DNA of 64,000 nt from Pseudoselenomonas ruminis. Lineage in GTDB: Bacteria > Bacillota > Negativicutes > Selenomonadales > Selenomonadaceae. The stretch lies in the NCBI RefSeq assembly GCF_008271295.1, contig NZ_VTOY01000002.1, forward strand, positions 124,001 to 188,000. The letters are read 5' to 3'. Shown piece by piece: positions 9,014 through 17,340 of this stretch; the stretch's first letter is position 1; every line of letters begins with the position of its first letter. The notes below the pieces were generated by a model. It was not told where the DNA came from. It did no database searches and saw only the letters and a list, made by a program, of their open reading frames with translations. The translations under genes and the position numbers were made by a program.

Positions 9014-10132
9014 TCAGCGCGACACAGACATCTTAATCGTATTGTTACTGATTCCAGCCACAAATATTCCGAGCGAAGTTTTCCCCTGCAGGGATTTGAC
9101 CAAGACATCTGGTTTGACAATCGTATCCACGGACAAAATGGCCTTGCCATTCTGATGCTCGCGGATATAGACATTCTGCACTACGCCTAACGCCCGCAAA
9201 TCGTCTGCGAGCTGCTGGACGGCCTGATAGTCCATCGTGCGGACTTCTAACTGCAATGCCTGATTGGCGTTCGCACTGAAATGGCGGAATTTGTCCTCGA
9301 GCTTGACGGCTGCATCTTTAGCAGCATTTTCAACAGCCTTTTGCTTTGCGGACTCCAGACTGCTATCAACTGCTTTGGCCGAATTAGTGAACGTGCCAAT
9401 GATTTCACCTGTATCGAATTTCAGAATCTTAACCGTCATCGAGGCTTTGCCATTTTTGAGCAAGGTCGGCTCGTAACCGCCCTTGCCATTGGGCAGAGAT
9501 ACTCCCTGTGCCTGAGCCGTAGAGCGTCCGAGCACCAGATAATCTGCACCGAGGGAACGGCCAATGCTGCCAATTGCCGAGCTGCCGTTATAAATCCGAT
9601 TCAAAAGTCTCGCATCCTGCAGCGAGGAGGCAACGCCGGCATCTACGACATGCGAAAAGCCCAAGTCGATAAGCCGTGCATTGATAGCCGATTCGGCCAC
9701 GGCATCATGGCCAAGGATATTTCCCTTTTCATCCTGCTCAAGAATAACCACGGCAATGCGCGGGTCATTGAGCATCATGAGCATTTTAAGATTGTTCATG
9801 AGCTTGGCATCCGGCGATGTATCCACGTCAATCTGTGCTTTCACATGAACAGATCCGCCTACGACGTCCTGGGACAAAATCTTCATATCCTTTACAAATC
9901 CCTGAGATTTCATATAGATTTGGTCGAGTTCCGTCGCGTAATTAGTCACCAGCGTGCGCGAATCCACCAGCGTCCCTACTACCTGTTCCACAGCAACGCG
10001 CGAGGCATCGCGGAGAGCACTGTCTTTATCTGCACCGTAACCATCAACGACGACAGCCTGTGCCATTACGGATTGTGCCGCAAAGGTCATTGCTGCTCCC
10101 AATATCAAAGATATCTTTTTTATCTTCCCCAT
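9014..10132 (-). CDS. FlgT/LPP20-like exported protein, first gene of the exported-protein operon
   Basis: The Sec signal ends near VMAQA. Residues about 25-105 match an LPP20/FlgT N-terminal domain: VVVDGYGADKDSALRDASRVAVEQVVG then GFVKDMKILSQDVVGGSVHVKAQIDVD. A middle domain from PRIAVVILEQD to about residue 285 is CsgG/TolB-N-like (LGADYLVLGRS, VKILKFDTGEIIG). A C-terminal domain of about 80 residues (QLEVRTMDYQAVQQLADDLRALG) follows. This three-part order resembles Vibrio FlgT, which forms the H-ring of the flagellar basal body. It is not among flagellar genes here, so a flagellar role is not shown. A promoter and AAGGAGGAG site lie directly upstream. Confidence 0.82.
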   Translation of the reverse strand: MGKIKKISLILGAAMTFAAQSVMAQAVVVDGYGADKDSALRDASRVAVEQVVGTLVDSRTLVTNYATELDQIYMKSQGFVKDMKILSQDVVGGSVHVKAQIDVDTSPDAKLMNNLKMLMMLNDPRIAVVILEQDEKGNILGHDAVAESAINARLIDLGFSHVVDAGVASSLQDARLLNRIYNGSSAIGSIGRSLGADYLVLGRSTAQAQGVSLPNGKGGYEPTLLKNGKASMTVKILKFDTGEIIGTFTNSAKAVDSSLESAKQKAVENAAKDAAVKLEDKFRHFSANANQALQLEVRTMDYQAVQQLADDLRALGVVQNVYIREHQNGKAILSVDTIVKPDVLVKSLQGKTSLGIFVAGISNNTIKMSVSR

Positions 10133-10165
10133 AGTTGTCGCTCCTCCTTACAATTTTACGCTTTA

Positions 10166-10194
10166 AATATAACATGCCTGCCTCGGAAATTCAA
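10166..10194 (-). promoter_or_regulatory. Promoter of the six-gene exported-protein operon
   Basis: On the minus strand TTGAAT and TATATT are 17 bases apart. The expected transcription start is about 27 bases before the FlgT-like ATG, leaving room for the AAGGAGGAG ribosome site. Confidence 0.65.
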
Positions 10195-10221
10195 TATATC
10201 CCTCAAAGGTCCTATAGACAA

Positions 10222-10264
10222 AAAAAGAACTGGGAAAGCATCGCTGCTTTCCACAGTTCTTTTT
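10222..10264 (-). terminator. Terminator after the GGGtGRT gene
   Basis: Arms AAAAAGAACTG + GGAAAGCA and TGCTTTCC + CAGTTCTTTTT pair around a TCGC loop with one bulged base, with a T run on the minus strand 30 bases after the stop codon. Confidence 0.85.
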
Positions 10265-10293
10265 GCTAGCATATTGTGTTTTCCAAACGGAAA

Positions 10294-11295
10294 TTATTTG
10301 CTCATTGCTTCCTGTACAGCAACAGCAACAGCAACAGTCATGCCGACCATCGGGTTGTTACCAGCGCCGATGAGGCCCATCATGTCAACGTGTGCCGGAA
10401 CGGAGGAAGAACCTGCGAACTGAGCATCGCCGTGCATACGGCCCATCGTATCCGTCATACCATAGGAAGCCGGGCCGGCTGCCATGTTGTCCGGATGGAG
10501 CGTACGGCCCGTGCCGCCGCCAGATGCAACGGAGAAGTACTTCTTGCCGTTCTCGATGCAGTCTTTCTTGTAGCAGCCTGCAACCGGATGCTGGAAGCGC
10601 GTCGGGTTCGTGGAGTTACCCGTGATGGAGATATCAACGTTCTCGAGTTTCATGATAGCAACGCCTTCCTGTACGGACTCAGCGCCATAGCATTTAACTT
10701 TGGAACGCAGGCCATCGCTGTATGCGATTTCCTTAACAACATTGACTTTGTCAGACTTGAAGTCGTACTCAGTCTCAACGAACGTGAAACCGTTGATACG
10801 GCTGATGATCTGAGCAGCATCTTTGCCGAGGCCGTTCAGGATAACGCGCAGCGGGTTCTTACGAACTTTGTTAGCCGTCTGAGCGATACCGATAGCACCC
10901 TCAGCAGCTGCAAAGGACTCATGACCAGCCAGGAATGCGAAGCAACCAGCTTCCTCGGAGAGGAGCATAGCGCCGAGGTTACCATGGCCGAGACCTACTT
11001 TACGATGGTCAGCAACGGAACCCGGTACGCAGAAAGCCTGGAGGCCTTCGCCGATAGCTTTAGCAGCATCAGCAGCAGCCGTGCAGCCTTTTTTAACTGC
11101 GATAGCAGCACCCAGCGTGTAAGCCCATTTAGCATTCTCGAATGCGATCGGCTGGAGGTCTTCTACGATTTTGTACGGGTTGATACCCTTCTCGTCGCAG
11201 ATTTTCTTTGCGTCCTCGATGGATGCGATATCATATTTTTTGCAAACTTCATTGATCTGGTCAATGCGGCGCTCATAGCCTTCGAATAATGACAT
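10294..11295 (-). CDS. GGGtGRT-family protein
   Basis: A 333-residue cytosolic protein of the family named for its motif, here GGGTGRT at about residues 259-265, followed by the Gly/Met-rich end (GLIGAGNNPMVGMTV). No biochemical role is established for the family. It is found in anaerobes next to a NifU-like scaffold protein, and that is the arrangement here: the NifU-like gene lies 55 bases upstream. I start at MSLFEGYE because GGAAGG is about 10 bases before that ATG; the ATG three codons upstream almost touches the ribosome site. The pair follows the glycolytic genes on the same strand, and a terminator lies just downstream. Confidence 0.9.
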   Translation of the reverse strand: MSLFEGYERRIDQINEVCKKYDIASIEDAKKICDEKGINPYKIVEDLQPIAFENAKWAYTLGAAIAVKKGCTAAADAAKAIGEGLQAFCVPGSVADHRKVGLGHGNLGAMLLSEEAGCFAFLAGHESFAAAEGAIGIAQTANKVRKNPLRVILNGLGKDAAQIISRINGFTFVETEYDFKSDKVNVVKEIAYSDGLRSKVKCYGAESVQEGVAIMKLENVDISITGNSTNPTRFQHPVAGCYKKDCIENGKKYFSVASGGGTGRTLHPDNMAAGPASYGMTDTMGRMHGDAQFAGSSSVPAHVDMMGLIGAGNNPMVGMTVAVAVAVQEAMSK

Positions 11296-11350
11296 TCTAT
11301 TCATTCCTTCCTTTTACCTAAAACTTGCGGAAATCTGCCAAGAGTATGAA

Positions 11351-12046
11351 TTACTCTTCGCGCGGATCGATCGTCTTGACAGCGTCAGCGAAGCGGCCCT
11401 TCGTGCTCGTGTTGGCTTTGATAGCTTCGTTAGCATCTTTGCCGGCACGGACTGCTTCCATAACTTTGCCAAGCTGAACAACTTCGTAGCCGATTACGCG
11501 GTTCTCTTTGTCGAGACCGAGTTTCGTAACATAGCCTTCAGCGAGTTCGAGGTAACGCGGGCCCTTCTTGAGCGTGCTGTAGAGCGTACCCGTCTGGCTG
11601 CGCAGACCTTTACCAAGGTCATCGAGACCAGCGCCGATTGGCAGACCATCATCGGAGAATGCAGTCTGGGAACGGCCATAAGCAATCTGCAGGAAGAGTT
11701 CACGCATAGCGGTGTTGATGGCATCGCAAACGAGGTCAGTGTTCAGAGCCTCGAGAACCGTCAGGCCCGGCAGAATCTCTGCAGCCATTGCTGCGGAGTG
11801 CGTCATGCCCGAGCAGCCGATCGTCTCAACGAGGGCTTCCTGGATGATGCCGTCTTTGACGTTCAGCGTCAGTTTGCAAGCACCCTGCTGCGGAGCGCAC
11901 CAGCCGATACCATGAGTCAGGCCGCTGATATCCTGTACATTCTTGGATTTAACCCATTTGCCTTCCTCTGGAATCGGAGCAGCGCCATGATGTACTTCCT
12001 GCGCTACGCATGCCATGTCTTCCACTTTCTGTGAATAAGCAATCAT
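11351..12046 (-). CDS. NifU-like iron-sulfur cluster assembly scaffold protein
   Basis: A 231-residue protein related to the NifU/IscU N-terminal scaffold domain. Cysteines at 13, 50, 57, 78 and 107 include the pair in CAPQQGAC and one in IGCSGMTHSAA, the latter resembling the IscU G-C-G-x-A-x-A-S loop. It should hold or transfer Fe-S clusters in the cytosol, probably to or with the GGGtGRT protein encoded next; the partnership is inferred from gene order. It lies 161 bases after gpmI. That gap holds GC-rich inverted sequence distantly like the REP units elsewhere in the window. Confidence 0.85.
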   Translation of the reverse strand: MIAYSQKVEDMACVAQEVHHGAAPIPEEGKWVKSKNVQDISGLTHGIGWCAPQQGACKLTLNVKDGIIQEALVETIGCSGMTHSAAMAAEILPGLTVLEALNTDLVCDAINTAMRELFLQIAYGRSQTAFSDDGLPIGAGLDDLGKGLRSQTGTLYSTLKKGPRYLELAEGYVTKLGLDKENRVIGYEVVQLGKVMEAVRAGKDANEAIKANTSTKGRFADAVKTIDPREE

Positions 12047-12207
12047 TGTTCGTATTCCTCTCTTTTCTAAAATATAATACTGAGGTGCAACCTTTAAACA
12101 AGCGCCCGTAAGGGGCTAGCATGGGAAATGACCACGGCACCAGCCTGCGGCCTTCCCCCCGCCTACGCACCCTTGCTCAAGGGATGCTGCCTCTGACCTG
12201 CGGATAA

Positions 12208-13737
12208 TTAAAGTTCGACGAGGTTCTTGCCGTCCATTTCAGCTGGGATCTCAACGCCAGCCATCGTCAAGAGCGTCGGTGCGATGTCGCAGAGAGCGCC
12301 GTCCTTGACGGATTTGACGCGGTCGGATACCACGATGAACGGAACCGGATTCGTCGTATGTTTCGTGAAGGGCTGGTTGTTTTCATAGTCCATCATAATG
12401 TCGGCATTGCCGTGGTCAGCCGTAATGCAGACCTCGCCGCCAACTTCACGGATGGCATCAACGAAACGGCCTACGCAAGTGTCAACCGTCTCAACAGCCT
12501 TGACAACAGCCGGGAAAACGCCCGTATGACCAACCATATCGCAGTTTGCATAGTTAAGGATGATGAAGTCGTATTTCTCAGACTTGATAGCCTCAACGAC
12601 TTTATCCGTAACCTCAATAGCGCTCATCTCCGGCTGGAGATCATACGTTGCAACCTTCGGAGACGGAACGAGGATACGGTCCTCGCCCTCATACGGCTCC
12701 TCGACACCGCCGTTGAAGAAGAACGTTACATGTGCGTACTTCTCAGTCTCAGCGATGCGCAGCTGCGTCATGCCCTTGGACTCGATGATTTTGCCGAGCG
12801 TGTTCTCGATTGCCTCCGGCGGGAATGCAACTTTGGCATTCATGCCGTCCTCATACTGGGAGAACGTAGCGAACGGAACTTTGAGCTCCTCGTCGCGCTC
12901 GAAACCATCAAACGTCTCATCGACAAATGCATGGGTGAGCTGACGCGCACGGTCCGGACGGAAGTTGAAGAAGATAGCGCCATCGCCATTCTTCATGCCT
13001 TCGTAACCCTTGATGACGCACGGCATAACGAACTCATCGTTCTTGCCAGCTTCATAGCTTGCCTTGAGGCCTGCTACTGCCGATTCTGCGCTTACGCCCT
13101 CAGCATGCGCAATTGCCTCGTATGCCAGCTGCTCGCGATCCCAGTTGTGATCGCGGTCCATAGCATAGTAACGGCCGCTCAGCGTAGCGATGCAGCCAAC
13201 GCCGATTTCCTTGCATTTTGCTTCGAGTTCCTCGAGGAACGGCTGAGCGCTCTGGGGCGGAACATCACGGCCATCGAGGAATGCATGAACGTATACATCC
13301 TTGATTCCTTCTTTTTTCGCAAGCTCAAGCAGTGCATAAAGATGAGCCTGATGGCTGTGAACACCGCCCGGGGAAACGAGGCCCATGAGATGCAGGGCAC
13401 CGTTGTTTGCCTTTACACCGTTGACGATATCGAGCAGGGCTGCATTCTTGAAGAAAGCGCCATTCTTGATGTCACGCGTGATGCGAGTGAGCTGCTGGTA
13501 GATAACGCGGCCAGCACCGATGTTGGTGTGACCAACTTCGGAGTTGCCCATCTGGCCATCCGGCAGACCGACGTATTCGCCGGATGCCTGAAGCTGACTC
13601 GTCTTGTATTTTGCCATAAGGCCATCGAGTACCGGCGTATTTGCTACCTGTACTGCATTGTTCTTATCGCTTTTGTCACCGAGGCCGCAGCCATCCATGA
13701 TGATGAGTGCAACCGGTGCATTTTTAAGTTTTGCCAT
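12208..13737 (-). CDS. gpmI: 2,3-bisphosphoglycerate-independent phosphoglycerate mutase
   Basis: Interconverts 3- and 2-phosphoglycerate in glycolysis, Mn-dependent, cytosolic, monomeric. Length 509 matches the family. The metal and catalytic motifs are present: MDGCGLGD at the N-terminus, GNSEVGHTNIGAGR with the phospho-accepting Ser, FLDGRDVPP, NYANCDMVGHTG and CITADHGNAD. It is 24 bases from tpiA and follows gap, pgk and tpiA in transcription order, forming a lower-glycolysis set. Enolase and pyruvate kinase are not in the window. Confidence 0.98.
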   Translation of the reverse strand: MAKLKNAPVALIIMDGCGLGDKSDKNNAVQVANTPVLDGLMAKYKTSQLQASGEYVGLPDGQMGNSEVGHTNIGAGRVIYQQLTRITRDIKNGAFFKNAALLDIVNGVKANNGALHLMGLVSPGGVHSHQAHLYALLELAKKEGIKDVYVHAFLDGRDVPPQSAQPFLEELEAKCKEIGVGCIATLSGRYYAMDRDHNWDREQLAYEAIAHAEGVSAESAVAGLKASYEAGKNDEFVMPCVIKGYEGMKNGDGAIFFNFRPDRARQLTHAFVDETFDGFERDEELKVPFATFSQYEDGMNAKVAFPPEAIENTLGKIIESKGMTQLRIAETEKYAHVTFFFNGGVEEPYEGEDRILVPSPKVATYDLQPEMSAIEVTDKVVEAIKSEKYDFIILNYANCDMVGHTGVFPAVVKAVETVDTCVGRFVDAIREVGGEVCITADHGNADIMMDYENNQPFTKHTTNPVPFIVVSDRVKSVKDGALCDIAPTLLTMAGVEIPAEMDGKNLVEL

Positions 13738-13761
13738 TTTAAGATACTACCCTTCTAAGAA

Positions 13762-14511
13762 TCAGTAGTTAACGATCTGGCTGAAGTCCTGAGCCTTCAG
13801 GGATGCGCCACCTACGAGTGCGCCGTCAACGTTCGGCTGTTTCATGAGATCTTTGATCGTAGCCGGTTTTACGCTGCCGCCGTACTGGATGCGGATAGCA
13901 TCAGCTGCATCCTGGCCGAATTTCTTCGCAACAGCCTCACGGATAGCTTTGCAGACTTCCTCAGCCTGCTCGAACGTAGCCGTTTTGCCCGTGCCGATAG
14001 CCCAGATCGGCTCATAAGCGATAACGAGTTTAGCAACCTCGGAAGCCTCGAAGCCTTCGAGAGCAGCGTTGATCTGAGCAACGACATGGTCGATGTACGT
14101 GCCAGCTTCGCGAATCTCGAGGGACTCACCGCAGCAGATGATCGGCGTGATGCCAGCAGCGAAAGCAGCGCGAGCGCGTTTGTTTACGCCCTCGTCCGTC
14201 TCACCGAAGTAGTCACGGCGCTCGCTGTGGCCGAGAACGACGTAATCAACGCCGATTTCGTTAAGCATGCCCGTGGAGATTTCGCCCGTGAAAGCACCAT
14301 TTGCTTCCCAATGAACGTTCTGCGCACCAACATGGATGTTCGTGCCTTTGACTGCAGCAGCGACAGAGGACAGAGCCGTAGCCGTCGGGCAGACAACAAC
14401 GTCAACCGTTGCATCTTTAACGAGCGGAGCCAGAGCCTTTACGAGCTCAACACCCTGTGCAATCGTGTTGTTCATTTTCCAGTTACCAGCAATAATCGGA
14501 GTTCTAGCCAT
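13762..14511 (-). CDS. tpiA: Triosephosphate isomerase
   Basis: Interconverts glyceraldehyde-3-phosphate and dihydroxyacetone phosphate. All catalytic residues are visible in a 249-residue TIM barrel: Lys in AGNWKMN, His in VVLGHSERR, and Glu in [11 protein letters not shown], with the phosphate-gripping IQYGGSVKP near the end. It lies between pgk and gpmI. A 232-base stretch carrying a REP-like unit and two hairpins separates it from pgk. Confidence 0.98.
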   Translation of the reverse strand: MARTPIIAGNWKMNNTIAQGVELVKALAPLVKDATVDVVVCPTATALSSVAAAVKGTNIHVGAQNVHWEANGAFTGEISTGMLNEIGVDYVVLGHSERRDYFGETDEGVNKRARAAFAAGITPIICCGESLEIREAGTYIDHVVAQINAALEGFEASEVAKLVIAYEPIWAIGTGKTATFEQAEEVCKAIREAVAKKFGQDAADAIRIQYGGSVKPATIKDLMKQPNVDGALVGGASLKAQDFSQIVNY

Positions 14512-14568
14512 TATATAAAAGCCTCCCTAATTAAATCTTATATCTATGAGGCTTGCTTTTTCGAGCCA

Positions 14569-14612
14569 ACCTCATCCGCCCCTGCGGGGCACCTTCCCCC
14601 TCAGGGGAAGGC
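14569..14612 (+). repeat. REP-like palindromic unit between pgk and tpiA
   Basis: Begins ACCTCATCCGCC, then a CCTGCGGGG-type turn, CACCTTCCCC, and ends with AGGGGAAGGC, so CCTTCCCC and GGGGAAGG form a hairpin. The same layout occurs at 18836-18944 and 31333-31493. It lies within the gene-free stretch 14512-14743. Confidence 0.75.
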
Positions 14613-14658
14613 TTTCATGACATCGCGTCATTCTTCCGGCGCCCAAGGAAGGGCGCCC

Positions 14659-14734
14659 GCGGCCGTATATTCCCCGGATGGAATATCCGGCCGCAGTTTC
14701 TTTTGGTACTTTTCTTTGCCCCAAAGAAAAGTAC
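14659..14734. repeat. Two tandem hairpins downstream of pgk
   Basis: The first has arms GCGGCCG-T-ATATTCC and GGAATAT-C-CGGCCGC (one mismatch, 14659-14694). The second has 13-bp perfect arms GTACTTTTCTTTG / CAAAGAAAAGTAC with a 3-base loop (14706-14734). The second starts 9 bases after the pgk stop but lacks a following T run on the minus strand, so it is more likely an mRNA-stabilising or processing hairpin than a terminator. Confidence 0.6.
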
Positions 14735-14743
14735 TAGGAATCC

Positions 14744-15937
14744 TTATTTATCTGCGATAGCTGCAATGCCCGGCATCTCTTTGCCCTCGAGGAACTCGAG
14801 CGTAGCGCCGCCACCCGTGGATACATGGGAAATCTTGTCCGTCAGGCCCGTCTTCTTCAGAGCTGCAACGGAGTCACCACCGCCAACGATGGAGACAGCG
14901 CCCTCATCCGTAGCTTTAGCAACAGCCTGAGCAACAGCCAGCGTACCGTTTGCGAATGCGTCGAACTCGAATACGCCCATCGGTCCATTCCAAACAACCG
15001 TCTTAGCGCCTTTGAGAGCCTCGACATATTTCTCGGACGTCTTCACGCCGGAATCAAGAGCCTGCCAGCCCTCCGGAACTTTGTCAACGTCAACCGTCTG
15101 CGTGTTGGCATCAGCTGCGAACTTGTCAGCGATAACGAGGTCAACCGGCAGGATAACCTCAACGCCCTTCTCCTCAGCTTTCTTGAGGAGCTCGCGAGCG
15201 AGATCGTATTTGTCCGGCTCGCAGAGGGAGTCACCGATTGGCAGGCCTTTAGCTGCATCGAAAGTATGAGCCATGCCGCCGCCGATGATGATTTTGTCGA
15301 CTTTCTCAATCATGTTGTTGATAACGCCGATTTTATCGGAAACTTTAGCACCGCCGATGATAGCGACGAACGGATGCTGCGGAGCCTCAAGCGTCTTGCC
15401 GATGTAGTTGATTTCTTTTTCCATCAGGAAACCAGCAACAACTTCAACGTACTGAGCGATACCGGCATTGGATGCATGGCCGCGGTGGGAAACACCGAAA
15501 GCATCGTCAACAGCAACATCAGCCAGGGATGCGAGCTGTTTTGCAAATTCCGGATCGTTTTTCTTCTCAGCTTTGTGATAACGGAGGTTCTCGAGGAGCA
15601 GAACTTCGCCAGCCTTCAGGTCAGCAGCAGCCTTCTCAGCCTCAGCACCAACGCAGTCCGAAGCCCATTTTACCTCTTTGCCGAGGAGCTCGGACAGATG
15701 AGCAACGAGGTGCTTCGTGGAGAACTGCGGCTCACGAGCCTCAGAAGGACGGCCGATATGGCAAGCCAGGATTACAGCCGCACCATTGTCGAGCAGATAG
15801 TTGATGGTCGGCAGCGTGCGGACCATACGCGTATCGTTGGTGATGTTCTGGTTCTCATCGAACGGGACATTGTAGTCGACGCGGACAAATACTTTTTTGC
15901 CTTTGACGTCAATGTCTTTGATGGTTTTCTTATCCAT
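14744..15937 (-). CDS. pgk: Phosphoglycerate kinase
   Basis: Transfers the acyl phosphate of 1,3-bisphosphoglycerate to ADP. The 397-residue form shows [66 protein letters not shown] and the nucleotide-binding end [12 protein letters not shown] with [13 protein letters not shown]. The start is the ATG of MDKKTIKD, 7 bases from GGAGG; the frame is open 18 codons further upstream through the gap terminator region. It follows gap, with a strong terminator between, so it may be read both by leakage and from its own promoter. Confidence 0.98.
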   Translation of the reverse strand: MDKKTIKDIDVKGKKVFVRVDYNVPFDENQNITNDTRMVRTLPTINYLLDNGAAVILACHIGRPSEAREPQFSTKHLVAHLSELLGKEVKWASDCVGAEAEKAAADLKAGEVLLLENLRYHKAEKKNDPEFAKQLASLADVAVDDAFGVSHRGHASNAGIAQYVEVVAGFLMEKEINYIGKTLEAPQHPFVAIIGGAKVSDKIGVINNMIEKVDKIIIGGGMAHTFDAAKGLPIGDSLCEPDKYDLARELLKKAEEKGVEVILPVDLVIADKFAADANTQTVDVDKVPEGWQALDSGVKTSEKYVEALKGAKTVVWNGPMGVFEFDAFANGTLAVAQAVAKATDEGAVSIVGGGDSVAALKKTGLTDKISHVSTGGGATLEFLEGKEMPGIAAIADK

Positions 15938-15967
15938 GTTGAAACCTCCAAAATAATCTTTACATGA

Positions 15968-16012
15968 TAAAAAAATTGAGGTCCGGCCCAAGTTTTAGGC
16001 CGGACCTCAAAA
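15968..16012 (-). terminator. Terminator between gap and pgk
   Basis: A 13-bp perfect stem (TTGAGGTCCGGCC with its complement), a 9-base loop and a run of seven T on the minus strand, shortly after the gap stop. It probably lowers expression of the downstream glycolytic genes relative to gap. Confidence 0.88.
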
Positions 16013-16045
16013 GATCTTCGTTTTGTTCAGTTACGAATCAAACAA

Positions 16046-17056
16046 TTAGCCGAGTTCAGCGAAGTATTTGATCGTGCGAACCATCTGGCTCGTGTAGCTG
16101 TTCTCGTTGTCGTACCAGGAAACAACCTGAACCTGCGTGCCACCCTCAACCGGGTTAACCATGGTCTGCGTAGCATCGAACAGGGAACCGAAACGCATAC
16201 CAACGATATCGCTGGATACGATCTCATCCGTGTTGTAACCGAAGGACTCCGTAGCCTGAGCCTTCATAGCCTCGTTAACCTGCTCAACGGAAACGCTGCC
16301 TTTAACAACAGCATTGAGGATCGTCGTGGAACCCGTCGGGGTCGGAACGCGCTGTGCAGCACCGATCAGTTTGCCTTTGAGTTCCGGAATTACGAGGCCG
16401 ATAGCTTTAGCAGCGCCCGTGGAGTTCGGAACGATGTTGCAAGCTGCTGCACGGCTGCGACGGAGGTCGCCTTTACGCTGCGGGCCATCGAGAGTCATCT
16501 GGTCGCCCGTGTAAGCGTGAATCGTGCACATGATACCGCTCTGGATCGGAGCGAGGTCGTTCAGTGCTTTAGCCATCGGAGCAAGGCAGTTCGTCGTGCA
16601 GGATGCAGCGGAGATAACCTTGTCTTCCTTCGTCAGCGTCGTGTGGTTAACGTTGTATACGATCGTCGGGAGGTCGTTACCAGCCGGAGCGGAGATAACA
16701 ACTTTCTTAGCGCCTGCAGCCAGGTGTGCAGAAGCTTTCTCTTTGGAAGTGTAGAAACCAGTGCACTCGAGAACAACGTCAACATCATGTTTAGCCCAAG
16801 GAATGTCTTTTGCATCCTTCTCAGCATAGATCATGATCTCTTTGCCGTTGACTTTGATGCTGTTTTCGCCAGCTTCAACCGTATCAGCATATTTGTACTT
16901 ACCCTGCGTGGAATCGTACTTGAGCAGGTGTGCGAGCATTTTCGGGCTCGTGAGGTCGTTGATTGCAACAACTTCATAACCCTCAGCGTCGAACATCTGA
17001 CGGAATGCGAGACGGCCGATACGGCCAAAACCATTGATAGCTACTTTTACTGCCAT
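16046..17056 (-). CDS. gap: Glyceraldehyde-3-phosphate dehydrogenase
   Basis: NAD-dependent phosphorylating GAPDH, a cytosolic tetramer, 336 residues. The Rossmann start [15 protein letters not shown], the catalytic Cys in [33 protein letters not shown] and [15 protein letters not shown] are all typical. Asp in AINDLTS near residue 34 favours NAD over NADP. A strong promoter lies about 50 bases upstream and a terminator directly downstream, so it can be made as a single-gene transcript. Confidence 0.98.
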   Translation of the reverse strand: MAVKVAINGFGRIGRLAFRQMFDAEGYEVVAINDLTSPKMLAHLLKYDSTQGKYKYADTVEAGENSIKVNGKEIMIYAEKDAKDIPWAKHDVDVVLECTGFYTSKEKASAHLAAGAKKVVISAPAGNDLPTIVYNVNHTTLTKEDKVISAASCTTNCLAPMAKALNDLAPIQSGIMCTIHAYTGDQMTLDGPQRKGDLRRSRAAACNIVPNSTGAAKAIGLVIPELKGKLIGAAQRVPTPTGSTTILNAVVKGSVSVEQVNEAMKAQATESFGYNTDEIVSSDIVGMRFGSLFDATQTMVNPVEGGTQVQVVSWYDNENSYTSQMVRTIKYFAELG

Positions 17057-17105
17057 TTGAAAAATACCCCCTAAATTCTTTAGAAGTTCAGTTCTTACAG
17101 GTCTA

Positions 17106-17135
17106 ATAATACAATAAGCAAAGAGGAAATGTCAA
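17106..17135 (-). promoter_or_regulatory. Promoter of gap
   Basis: TTGACA and TATTAT on the minus strand, 18 bases apart, with the transcription start expected about 40 bases before the gap ATG. The GGGGG-rich ribosome site follows. The rest of 17057-17340 holds only this promoter and the terminator of the radical SAM gene. Confidence 0.75.
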
Positions 17136-17275
17136 TGTTTTTATCATAAATTTGACCAATTATTATATGAATCGGTTTCATTGTTTTCTGACTTTTCTGT
17201 ATGAATAAATAACAATACTCTTTCGCTTTGTCAAATGAGGTAAACGCAGATAAACAATAGGAACACCTGCCAAAA

Positions 17276-17312
17276 ATAGCAAAAAGTGACAAGCTGTAAA
17301 GCTTGTCACTTT
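17276..17312 (-). terminator. Terminator after the SCIFF maturase gene
   Basis: A 13-bp stem (AAAGTGACAAGCT / AGCTTGTCACTTT) with a 4-base loop and a T-rich end on the minus strand. Confidence 0.88.
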
Positions 17313-17340
17313 CGGTATGACATATAAATATTATTTATGA

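Noticed and set aside
9014-10132. Calling the first operon protein a flagellar FlgT
   Set aside because: The domain order is similar, but no flagellar gene is in the window and its neighbours are CsgG-like exported proteins.
12358-13758. 466-codon open frame on the plus strand
   Set aside because: It is antisense to gpmI over its whole length, has no ribosome site and no family resemblance; the codon bias of gpmI keeps the opposite frame open.
14825-15967. 380-codon open frame on the plus strand
   Set aside because: Antisense shadow of pgk, whose catalytic motifs are all present on the minus strand.
17095-17292. 65-codon open frame upstream of gap
   Set aside because: It covers the gap promoter and the terminator of the radical SAM gene and has no ribosome site.
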